A DNA stretch of 64,000 bases, from contig NZ_CP011509.1 in NCBI RefSeq assembly GCF_001027285.1, forward strand, positions 11,494,501 through 11,558,500, given 5' to 3'. The notes below the pieces were generated by a model that worked only from the letters and a program-made list of their open reading frames with translations, was not told the DNA's origin and did not search any database. This document shows, one piece after another, positions 34,317 to 41,768 of this stretch; within the stretch, counting starts at the first letter, position 1, and every line of letters starts with the position of its first letter. The DNA is from Archangium gephyra (GTDB taxonomy: Bacteria > Myxococcota > Myxococcia > Myxococcales > Myxococcaceae). A program made the translations under genes and the position numbers.

Positions 34317-35120
34317 TCAGCGGGCCGCGCCTACCCGCGCCGACACGTCCGTCCAGGCGGCGACCGCCCCCCGGACCACGGCCACCAGGGCCGAGTCCAC
34401 TCCGCTCCAGGGCACCAGCCGTCCCGCCACCAGCCCCAGCACGAACGTCAACACCACCATGCGGCTCCCCCACCCCCGGCGCCCCCGGGCCCCGGGCACC
34501 GGACCGCCCCCCTCCACCGCCTGGGCCTGCTTCAGCGCGACCCCCTCCTCGTCCAGCACCAGCACGCGGACCTTGATGCCACCGGAGAGCAGCGTCTCCA
34601 CCAGCGTCTCCAGGAAGCGCTCGTAGTGCTCCGGCGAGAGGTCCAACTCCATGCCGTGGTGGGACGCGTAGCGCAGGGCCACCGACTCGTAGCAGCGCAG
34701 CTGCGCCTCCTGCTTCGCGGTGTCCACCCAGCCGCAGACGACCGAGGGCGCCGACCCCTCCCGCGCCACGAGCGAGATGGACTGACGGGCCAGGAGCCCT
34801 CCCGCCGTGCTGGGCCCCTCGGGCTCGTCCACCCGGAGCACCCGGTAGGGCGCGCGGCCGAAGAACCGCCGGGAGAACGTGTCCCGCAGCAGGTCCGCGA
34901 TGAGCACCGCCCGCGTCGAGAACGCCGTGCGCAGCTCCGGCTCCTCATCGAGCGGGGCGATCAGCTTGCCCGTCGTGTCCTCATCCGGCACGGGCGGAGC
35001 CGTGCGCGTCGCCCCCGTCAGCTCCAGCTCCGGGTACTGCCAGGACGCGTCCCCGTTGTTCTCCAGGGTCGAGAAATCCAGCTTCCGCTCGCGCCCGAGG
35101 TTCATCTTCCTGTCCGCCAT
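34317..35120 (-). CDS. Conserved hypothetical protein with C-terminal membrane segment
   Basis: The 267-aa protein has a polar N-terminus (MADRKMNLGRERKLDF), a mixed alpha/beta central part (about 60-205) and one hydrophobic helix near residues 221-240 (SRMVVLTFVLGLVAGRL). No family recognised. It is divergent from the sulfate operon; the 330-bp gap holds the attenuator region of that operon. Confidence 0.65.
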   Translation of the reverse strand: MADRKMNLGRERKLDFSTLENNGDASWQYPELELTGATRTAPPVPDEDTTGKLIAPLDEEPELRTAFSTRAVLIADLLRDTFSRRFFGRAPYRVLRVDEPEGPSTAGGLLARQSISLVAREGSAPSVVCGWVDTAKQEAQLRCYESVALRYASHHGMELDLSPEHYERFLETLVETLLSGGIKVRVLVLDEEGVALKQAQAVEGGGPVPGARGRRGWGSRMVVLTFVLGLVAGRLVPWSGVDSALVAVVRGAVAAWTDVSARVGAAR

Positions 35121-35196
35121 GCGCTGCTCCCTTCCAGTCCCTGGAGTCCGGGCGCGGCACAATAGAGGGGAAGGCACACCTTTGGGTACCCACCGG

Positions 35197-35220
35197 GTAT
35201 CCGTCCGCTATAACGGATAC
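35197..35220. promoter_or_regulatory. Inverted repeat upstream of the sulfate operon
   Basis: GTATCCGT and ACGGATAC form a perfect 8-bp inverted repeat around CCGCTATA, 6 nt before a TTGACA. It is a candidate operator for a dimeric regulator. Confidence 0.45.
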
Positions 35221-35225
35221 ACTGC

Positions 35226-35254
35226 TTGACAAACGGAGGGCCCCCGGGCACTTT
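35226..35254 (+). promoter_or_regulatory. Promoter of the sulfate operon leader
   Basis: A perfect TTGACA (35226-35231) is followed at 17 nt by CACTTT (35249-35254), a weak -10. Transcription would begin at about 35261-35266, at or just before the ATG of the leader peptide. Confidence 0.45.
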
Positions 35255-35265
35255 GTGAATCGTTC

Positions 35266-35346
35266 ATGCCCACCCTCCGACCCCCGCACATGAAGGTGTG
35301 TTGCCGCCGGTCCACGGGGGTGGGTGCTCGCCCGCCGGAAGCCTGA
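35266..35346 (+). CDS. Leader peptide with tandem Cys codons (candidate cysteine attenuator)
   Basis: The 26-codon frame contains MKVCCRRSTGVG, with adjacent TGT-TGC at 35299-35304, and stops at 35344-35346. Cys-Cys leader peptides ahead of sulfur-assimilation operons are known cysteine-responsive attenuators in actinobacteria, often leaderless; here the ATG nearly coincides with the predicted transcript start. GGTGGG at 35319-35324 can pair with CCCACC of the downstream terminator, giving a mutually exclusive antiterminator. Confidence 0.55.
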   Translation: MPTLRPPHMKVCCRRSTGVGARPPEA

Positions 35347-35372
35347 AGGCCGACGGTCGCGAACTCTTGAAG

Positions 35373-35410
35373 AGCCCACCACCCCGCGAGGGACGGTGGG
35401 CTTTTGATTT
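35373..35410 (+). terminator. Intrinsic terminator in the sulfate operon leader
   Basis: AGCCCACC (35373-35380) and GGTGGGCT (35395-35402) form an 8-bp stem, followed by TTTTGATTTT. It lies 39 nt before sbp, so it would stop transcription before the operon unless prevented. Confidence 0.75.
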
Positions 35411-35448
35411 TCAAGGGTCGCCGCCCTCGCCCGCACCGAGGTCCCCAG

Positions 35449-36498
35449 ATGAAGTCGCCGTCCACCCGCAAGCTCACCGCCGCCCTGCTGTCGCTGCTTC
35501 TGTCCGCCGTGCCCGCCCTGGGAGGCTGCTCGAAGCCGGGGGCCGCGCAGGGCGAGCCCATCACCCTGCTCAACGTCTCGTATGATCCCACGCGCGAGCT
35601 CTACACGGACCTCAACGCCGCCTTCGCGAAGCAGTGGGAGGCGAAGCACGGGACGAAGCTCGTCATCAAGCAGTCCCACGGCGGCTCCGGCAAGCAGGCG
35701 CGCGCCGTCATCGATGGACTGGACGCGGACGTGGTGACGCTGGCGCTCGCGTACGACATCGACATGCTCCACGACAAGGGCCAGCTCATCCCCCCGGACT
35801 GGCAGAAGCGGCTGCCGAGCAACAGCTCGCCGTACACCTCCACCATCGTCTTCGTGGTGCACAAGGGCAACCCCAAGGCCATCCGCGACTGGGAGGATCT
35901 GCTGCGCGAGGGCGTGTCCGTCATCACCCCCAACCCGAAGACGTCCGGTGGGGCGCGCTGGAACTACCTGGCGGCGTGGGGCTACGCGCTGCGCAAGTCC
36001 GGCGGTGACGAGGCGAAGGCGCGGGAGTTCATCGGCCAGCTCTTCAAGAACGTGCCGGTGCTGGACTCGGGGGCGCGCGGCGCCACCACCACCTTCGCCG
36101 AGCGGGGGCTCGGGGACGTGCTGATCGCCTGGGAGAACGAGGCCTTCCTGCTCACCGAGGAGGTGGGCAAGGACAAGTTCGAGATCATCGTCCCCTCGGT
36201 GAGCATCCTCGCCGAGCCGCCGGTGGCGCTGGTGGACCGGAACGTGGACCGCAAGGGTACGCGCGCCGCGGCCGAGGCCTACCTGCAGTACCTCTATACG
36301 GAGGAGGGCCAGGAGCTCGCCGCGAAGCACCACTTCCGGCCCCGCTCCCAGACGGTGGCCGCGAAGTACGCCAGCCGCTTCCCCACGGTGAGCCTCTTCA
36401 CCATCGACGAGGTGTCCGGCGGCTGGAAGCAGGCGCAGAAGAAGCACTTCGACGACGGCGGGTCCTTCGACCAGCTCTACGTCCCCCAGGCGAAGTAG
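35449..36498 (+). CDS. sbp: Sulfate ABC transporter substrate-binding protein
   Basis: The 349-aa protein has a lipoprotein signal with lipobox LGGC (Cys27). It has Sbp/CysP family motifs [24 protein letters not shown] and [19 protein letters not shown]. It binds sulfate or thiosulfate outside the inner membrane and delivers it to CysTW. It is the first gene of sbp-cysT-cysW-cysA. I used ATG 35449, which gives the signal peptide. Confidence 0.95.
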   Translation: MKSPSTRKLTAALLSLLLSAVPALGGCSKPGAAQGEPITLLNVSYDPTRELYTDLNAAFAKQWEAKHGTKLVIKQSHGGSGKQARAVIDGLDADVVTLALAYDIDMLHDKGQLIPPDWQKRLPSNSSPYTSTIVFVVHKGNPKAIRDWEDLLREGVSVITPNPKTSGGARWNYLAAWGYALRKSGGDEAKAREFIGQLFKNVPVLDSGARGATTTFAERGLGDVLIAWENEAFLLTEEVGKDKFEIIVPSVSILAEPPVALVDRNVDRKGTRAAAEAYLQYLYTEEGQELAAKHHFRPRSQTVAAKYASRFPTVSLFTIDEVSGGWKQAQKKHFDDGGSFDQLYVPQAK

Positions 36499-36516
36499 TC
36501 CGGAGCCGCGCACACC

Positions 36517-37359
36517 ATGCACAGCCGCGCACGACGCCGCGTCCTGCCGGGCTTCGGGCTGACCCTGGGGCTCAGCTGGTCGTACCTGGGCCTCATCGTC
36601 CTCCTTCCGCTGTCCGGACTCTTCCTCAAGACGTTCTCCCTCTCCTGGGCACAGTTCTTCGACACGGTGGCCTCGCCGCGCGTGCTGGCCGCGTACCGGC
36701 TCAGCTTCGGAGCGGCCTTCCTCGCCGCGCTGCTCAACGCCGTCTTCGGCCTGCTGGTGGCCTGGGTGCTGGTGCGCTACCGCTTCCCGGGCAAGGCGCT
36801 CGTGGACGCGCTGGTGGACCTGCCCTTCGCCCTGCCCACCGCCGTGGCCGGACTGACGCTCACCACCCTCTACTCGCGCAACGGCTGGTACGGGCAGCAC
36901 CTGGAGGCGCTCGGCTTCCAGGTGGCCTTCACGCCGGTGGGCATCGTCATCGCGCTCACCTTCATCGGGCTGCCCTTCGTGGTGCGCACCGTACAACCGG
37001 TGCTGGAGGACATCGACGCGGACGTGGAGGAGGCCGCCGCCACGCTCGGCGCCACGCCCTGGCAGGTGTTCACCCGTGTCCTCTTCCCCAGCGTGATGCC
37101 CGCCCTGCTCAGCGGCTTCACCCTCGCCTTCGCCCGCGCCATCGGCGAGTACGGCTCCGTCGTCTTCATCTCCGGCAACATGCCCATGAAGACGGAGATA
37201 GCGCCGCTGCTCATCATCACCCGGCTCGAGCAGTACGACTACGCGGGCGCCACGGCCATCGCCGGGGTGATGCTCGCGGCGTCGTTCGCGCTGCTGCTCA
37301 CCGTCAACCTGCTGCAACGCTGGACCCACCGCCGGTTCGAAGCCCGGCCCGGGACCTAG
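36517..37359 (+). CDS. cysT: Sulfate ABC transporter permease CysT
   Basis: The 280-aa inner-membrane permease has six helices and the EAA motif region EEAAATLGATPWQVFTRV. It lies 18 bp after sbp. It pairs with CysW to form the sulfate/thiosulfate channel. Confidence 0.95.
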   Translation: MHSRARRRVLPGFGLTLGLSWSYLGLIVLLPLSGLFLKTFSLSWAQFFDTVASPRVLAAYRLSFGAAFLAALLNAVFGLLVAWVLVRYRFPGKALVDALVDLPFALPTAVAGLTLTTLYSRNGWYGQHLEALGFQVAFTPVGIVIALTFIGLPFVVRTVQPVLEDIDADVEEAAATLGATPWQVFTRVLFPSVMPALLSGFTLAFARAIGEYGSVVFISGNMPMKTEIAPLLIITRLEQYDYAGATAIAGVMLAASFALLLTVNLLQRWTHRRFEARPGT

Positions 37360-37371
37360 GACGCGCGCCTC

Positions 37372-38220
37372 ATGCACCCCACCTCGCACGCACCCCGCCG
37401 CAACCGGCGCCTCGTCTCGGGGCCCGCCGCCGTGCGCTGGCTGCTCATCGCCGTGGCGCTCGCGTTCCTCGGCTTCTTCCTCGTCGTGCCGCTGGTGGCC
37501 GTCTTCACCTACGCCCTGCAGAAGGGCGTGGGCGCCTACTTCGCCGCCATCCTGGAGCCCGAGGCCTGGAGTGCCATCCGCCTCACGCTGCTGGCCGCCG
37601 CCATCGCCGTGCCGCTCAACCTGGTGTTCGGGCTCGCCGCCGCGTGGCTCATCGCCCGCTTCCGCTTCCCCGGCCGGGACGTGCTGCTCACGCTCATCGA
37701 CCTGCCCTTCAGTGTCTCGCCCGTCATCGCGGGGCTCATCTTCGTGCTGCTCTTCGGCAGGCAGGGGTGGCTGGGGCCGTGGCTGGCCGAGCACGACATC
37801 CACATCATCTTCGCGGTGCCGGGCATCGTGCTGGCCACGGTGTTCGTGACGTTCCCCTTCGTGGTGCGCGAGGTGCTGCCCATCATGCAGGCGCAGGGGC
37901 ACGACGAGGAGGAGGCGGCCCTGTCGCTGGGCGCGAGCGGCTGGCGCACCTTCCTGCACGTGACGCTGCCCAAGGTGAAGTGGGGCGTGCTCTACGGCGT
38001 GCTGCTGTGCAACGCGCGGGCGATGGGCGAGTTCGGCGCCGTGTCCGTGGTCTCCGGGCACGTGCGCGGAGTCACGAACACCCTGCCGCTGCACGCGGAG
38101 ATTCTCTACAACGAGTACAACCTCGCCGGTGCCTTCGCCGTGGCCTCGCTGCTCACGGTGCTCGCGCTGGTGACCCTGGCCGTCAAGAAGTACGTCGAGT
38201 GGAAGGCGGAGTCCCCATGA
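37372..38220 (+). CDS. cysW: Sulfate ABC transporter permease CysW
   Basis: The 282-aa permease has six helices and the EAA-type motif DEEEAALSLGASGWRTFL. It lies 12 bp after cysT, and its stop overlaps the cysA start (ATGA). Confidence 0.95.
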   Translation: MHPTSHAPRRNRRLVSGPAAVRWLLIAVALAFLGFFLVVPLVAVFTYALQKGVGAYFAAILEPEAWSAIRLTLLAAAIAVPLNLVFGLAAAWLIARFRFPGRDVLLTLIDLPFSVSPVIAGLIFVLLFGRQGWLGPWLAEHDIHIIFAVPGIVLATVFVTFPFVVREVLPIMQAQGHDEEEAALSLGASGWRTFLHVTLPKVKWGVLYGVLLCNARAMGEFGAVSVVSGHVRGVTNTLPLHAEILYNEYNLAGAFAVASLLTVLALVTLAVKKYVEWKAESP

Positions 38221-39278
38221 GCGTCATCGTCGAGCAACTCACCAAGCGCTTCACCACCGGGGGCACACCCGCCGTCTCGGACGTGTCCTTCCACGCTCCG
38301 TCCGCGGCCATCACCACCCTGCTGGGGCCCTCGGGCGCCGGCAAGTCCACCCTGCTGCGCCTCATCGCCGGGCTGGAGCTGCCGGACTCCGGCTCCGTCC
38401 GCATCGAGGGCGTGGACTGTACCCACCTGCCCGTGCAAAAGCGCGGCATCGGCGTCGTCTTCCAGAGCTACGCGCTCTTCAAGCACATGACGGTGCGGCA
38501 GAACATCGCCTTCGGGCTGGAGACGCGCAAGCAGCCGCGCGGAGAGATCGAAGCGCGCGTGGACGAGATGCTGAAGCTCGTGCAGCTGGAGGAGCTGGGC
38601 AAGCGCTACCCCGGACAGCTCTCGGGCGGACAGCGGCAGCGCGTGGCCTTCGCGCGGGCGCTCGCCATCCGGCCCAAGCTGCTGCTGCTGGACGAGCCCT
38701 TCGGCGCGCTCGACAGCCGCGTGCGCATCGAGCTGCGCGAGTGGCTCCAGTCCCTGCACGAGCAGACGGGCGTCACCACGCTGCTCGTCACGCATGACCA
38801 GGAGGAGGCGCTGGAGATTTCGCAGCACGTGGTGGTGCTCTCGGATGGGCGCGTGGCCCAAGCGGGGCCGCCGGAGGAGATCTACGACCGGCCGGCGACA
38901 CCGTTCGTCGCGTCCTTCGTGGGTGGCACCAGCGTCCTGCACGGGAGCGTGCGCTCGGGCCGCGCCGAGGTGGGCACGCTCGTGGTGGCGGCTCCCCAGA
39001 GCGCCCGCGAGGGCGAGGCGGTCCAGGCCTTCGTCCGGCCGCATGACATCAAGATCGCCAAGCCCGCGCACGGGAGCAACGAGCTCACCACGGGCCGGGT
39101 GGAGCGGCTGAAGTCCGTGGGCGGCTACGTGAAGGTGCTGCTCAAGCTGCCCTCGGGAGAGACGGTCACCGTCGAGGTGCCGCGTGCCGAGTTCGATGAC
39201 CTGGGCGTCGTCGAGGGAGACCATGTGCATGCGGACGTGCGCATGGCCAAGGTGTTCCTCGGCGACTTCGCCATCTGA
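38217..39278 (+). CDS. cysA: Sulfate ABC transporter ATP-binding protein CysA
   Basis: The 353-aa ATPase has Walker A GPSGAGKST (37-45), Q-loop VFQSYALF, signature LSGGQRQR, Walker B LLLLDEP and a C-terminal TOBE domain (about 240-350). It energises sulfate import. The ATG overlaps the cysW stop. Confidence 0.95.
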   Translation: MSVIVEQLTKRFTTGGTPAVSDVSFHAPSAAITTLLGPSGAGKSTLLRLIAGLELPDSGSVRIEGVDCTHLPVQKRGIGVVFQSYALFKHMTVRQNIAFGLETRKQPRGEIEARVDEMLKLVQLEELGKRYPGQLSGGQRQRVAFARALAIRPKLLLLDEPFGALDSRVRIELREWLQSLHEQTGVTTLLVTHDQEEALEISQHVVVLSDGRVAQAGPPEEIYDRPATPFVASFVGGTSVLHGSVRSGRAEVGTLVVAAPQSAREGEAVQAFVRPHDIKIAKPAHGSNELTTGRVERLKSVGGYVKVLLKLPSGETVTVEVPRAEFDDLGVVEGDHVHADVRMAKVFLGDFAI

Positions 39279-39281
39279 GCG

Positions 39282-39602
39282 TCAGCGCGTGGCGGGCGCC
39301 GAGGGGATCTGCTCCTCACGGCGCAGCCGCGCGTCGAGCACGAACGTGCCGAAGGGCAGCAGCGACGCGATGAACGCGCCCAGGATGCGCACGAGCGGCC
39401 AGCGGTGCACCACTGCCACCTCCACGAGGAGCAGGAGGTAGAGCACGAAGAGCATCCCGTGCGCCCAGCCGACCATCTTCACGCCCAGGGGTATGCCCGC
39501 GAGGTACTTCAGCGGCATGGCGATGAAGAGGAGCAGGACGAAGGAGAGTCCCTCGAGCAGGGCGATGGCACGGAAACGGCTGAGGGGAGTGGTCTTCAGC
39601 AT
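39282..39602 (-). CDS. DUF3817-family integral membrane protein
   Basis: The 106-aa protein has three hydrophobic helices and the family hallmark RAIALLEGLSFVLLLFIAMP followed by GWAHGMLFVLY. Function unknown. It converges with cysA, with only 3 bp between the stops. Confidence 0.85.
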   Translation of the reverse strand: MLKTTPLSRFRAIALLEGLSFVLLLFIAMPLKYLAGIPLGVKMVGWAHGMLFVLYLLLLVEVAVVHRWPLVRILGAFIASLLPFGTFVLDARLRREEQIPSAPATR

Positions 39603-40085
39603 GGAGCCTCGTCTCGTATCCCTTGGAGACTTGAGTCACCGCATCTGCTTGATGCGCCGCACACAAACTCGCCGTGTGTCCAGGCGCACTCTGGATAAGA
39701 GCGCCCTTAAACGCGAAACCAATGACCTCCTTGGGTCTTTTCACAGGGGGCATCGTGCTACGACTTAACCCCTTAGTAAATTTACAAATTTAATCCTGAA
39801 ACCAAAAAAAGTTTCTTGACCGCTTTTCAAGGGGCCAGAACAACTGCATATTATGGACCTTGACGGATTTACACCCCGCTCCCAGCTCTGCATTTTTTAC
39901 ACGCTGTATGCATTCGCCAACCATCGAGTTCCCCCAAGCATGCTGGGGAAACATCAAGATGCGCCAATGACCCACGCGCCGTAACAGCTGTACGCCGAAA
40001 TCCCACCACATGCCTGCGGTGGGTCTTTGGGAGCTTCTGACAGCAACAGCCACTCCTCTTCAGCCCCCCTACGTCGGAGGTCAAC
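39603..40085. other. AT-richer intergenic region
   Basis: About 480 bp with a clearly lower GC content than the neighbouring genes, especially 39.72-39.96 kb (runs such as AAATTTACAAATTTAA). No convincing gene. The composition suggests acquired DNA or a relaxed region next to an orphan gene; TTGACC near 39817 could be part of a promoter. Confidence 0.5.
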
Positions 40086-40460
40086 GTGACCAATGGCATC
40101 AATGGTCCGCCCCAGAGGCCGAAGCCGCCAAACACCCCGCCCACCCGCTACCACGAGGAGTTGGATCGAGAGATCAACACCTTGATGGTGGAGCATAAGA
40201 GTGCTGCCGAGAAGATCAGAGTTGCACTCGCGGACGTGAAGCACCGCCTTGCGAACCTGAGCAAGAACGTCTCGCGGAGCAATCCTCCGGTGGATGTATT
40301 CGTGTCCAACCCACCGCCTCAAAAAAGCACGAATACCTCCAAGCAAAGCGCCAAAGACATCAAGCGGGATACCCAGGGCCCAGGCACCAACACGCAGCAC
40401 AAGACCCCCTCAGAGGAGGATGTGTTCGAGCCCAGCACGTCCCCTCCGAAAAAGAAGTGA
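40086..40460 (+). CDS. Orphan hypothetical protein, Lys/Pro-rich
   Basis: The 124-aa protein has a predicted helical segment (about residues 22-62, YHEELDREINTLMVEHKSAA onward) and a disordered Ser/Pro/Lys C-terminus ending SPPKKK. A strong GGAGG ribosome-binding site lies 5 nt before GTG 40086. Codon use is less GC-biased than its neighbours. No family recognised; no signal peptide. It could be a recent acquisition. Confidence 0.6.
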   Translation: MTNGINGPPQRPKPPNTPPTRYHEELDREINTLMVEHKSAAEKIRVALADVKHRLANLSKNVSRSNPPVDVFVSNPPPQKSTNTSKQSAKDIKRDTQGPGTNTQHKTPSEEDVFEPSTSPPKKK

Positions 40461-40506
40461 GCCGCTCAGGCCACACGGTCTTCCAGGCGAGTGGAAACAA
40501 GTCCTG

Positions 40507-40866
40507 TCAGGGGGAACTTTCGGGCACGCGTAGGAGTAATCGGTCCGGTGGCAGGGTTGGCCCCCCCGCGCCCACCGCCAGCGCTGCCCGTACCTGCTTG
40601 AGCGTCATCGGCAGCCCCCGCACGAAGTTCGCAACCATCTGCCCCGTCATCTCCGCTACCACCCCCTGGTCCGCCGCCTCCTCTACCTGCTCCGGCAGCG
40701 GCGGCACCGGCCTGCCCGTCAGGGCGGCGAACTGGCAGGCCAGTTCCTCCTACCTCCCCAGGCCTCCTCTCGGCTTCGTCTTCTCGTCCCCCAGCGCCCG
40801 ATACCGCGCCGCCGCCCTGGCATCTGGCTCCAAAATGGCCGAAAGTATGGAGTCAAACGAAGGCAT
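40507..40866 (-). pseudogene. cobT: cobT relic (NaMN:DMB phosphoribosyltransferase)
   Basis: The frame from ATG 40866 reads ...DEKTKPRGGLGR-stop-EELACQFAALTGRP... with TAG at 40750-40752, then AADQGVVAEMTGQMVANFVRG before ending at 40507. The TKPxGSLGRLEELA and AADHGV...QMVxNFxRG patterns are characteristic of CobT. Only about 119 of roughly 350 codons remain, with an internal deletion and a premature stop. It is a decayed late-cobalamin gene, about 6 kb from the cobS relic. Confidence 0.72.
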
Positions 40867-41012
40867 GGCGTCTCCCTTGGAGGGAGCGCGCGCGCCCTAG
40901 CCCGCCCAGGCTCGCCGGGCAATGCATTTTCCAGGCAGGGAAGGCCTGGATGAACTACCTGTCCAGGATGGAGTACGCGACAGGAAGGTAGAATTTGGGG
41001 GACACTGTAGAA

Positions 41013-41600
41013 ATGAAGCCCACTGACGAGGCCACCGAGCCGTCCGCCGCGGACAAGTCCAAAGGCCCTCCACTTGGCGAAGTGTTGGAATTCATGCGCC
41101 TGCTCTGGGCGGTGGATCACGGCCTACAGTCCACGTCGAAGCGCATGGAGTCCACGCTCGGGCTGACGGGCCCTCAGCGGTTGGTGCTCCGCCTGGTGGG
41201 CCGTTTCCCCGGTATCACCGCGGGCCGGCTCGCGCAGATCATGCACGTGCACCCCAGCACCCTGACGGGTGTGCTCAAGCGGATGGAGAAGCGCGGGCTG
41301 CTCGAGCGCAAGTCGGATCCGCTCGACGGGCGCAAGGCGCTCTTCGCCCTCACCGAGGCGGGCCGCGTGCTGGACGTGCCCTCCGAGGGCACCGTGGAGA
41401 ACGCCGTGCAGCGGGCCATCTCCCGCCTGCCGCGCGCCCGCCTGGAGAACGCCCAGGAGGTGCTCATGGCGCTCGCCCAGGAGCTGGGCGCCGGTGAGCC
41501 CCAGCCGGACAACCCCAACGGCGGCTCGAGCAAGGACGACGAGCACGTGATGGGGGCGGAGGCCGGCGAGAAGACCTCGTCCAAGACCGCCAGCCGCTGA
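41013..41600 (+). CDS. MarR-family transcriptional regulator
   Basis: The 195-aa protein has a winged helix-turn-helix at about residues 45-125 (GLTGPQRLVLRLVGRFPG, LAQIMHVHPSTLTGVLKRME, KRGLLERKSDPLDGRK), flanked by a charged N-terminus and a polar C-terminal tail. MarR proteins are dimeric repressors or activators often responding to small ligands. No obvious target gene; the DUF4175 operon follows after 170 bp. I used ATG 41013. Confidence 0.9.
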   Translation: MKPTDEATEPSAADKSKGPPLGEVLEFMRLLWAVDHGLQSTSKRMESTLGLTGPQRLVLRLVGRFPGITAGRLAQIMHVHPSTLTGVLKRMEKRGLLERKSDPLDGRKALFALTEAGRVLDVPSEGTVENAVQRAISRLPRARLENAQEVLMALAQELGAGEPQPDNPNGGSSKDDEHVMGAEAGEKTSSKTASR

Positions 41601-41768
41601 ACCCCGCGGCCTCCTGGTGAGCCTTCAAGCTTCCACCGGCGGACACCCGGCACCGGAAGCACCCCCCTCGGAAACCGGGGGGACGCGCCGCGCGCTCGGG
41701 CCTGCTACAGATTTGGGAAATAGGCGGCCCGGCCATGGGTTGCCACGCGACCCAGCGGACGTGACAGC

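Noticed and set aside
35226-35448. SAM or SAH riboswitch before the sulfate operon
   Set aside because: None of the conserved core elements of SAM-I/II/IV or SAH classes were seen; the Cys-Cys leader and terminator explain the region better.
35208-38094. Long minus-strand open frame opposite sbp-cysT-cysW
   Set aside because: No family features; the plus-strand genes carry all ABC motifs.
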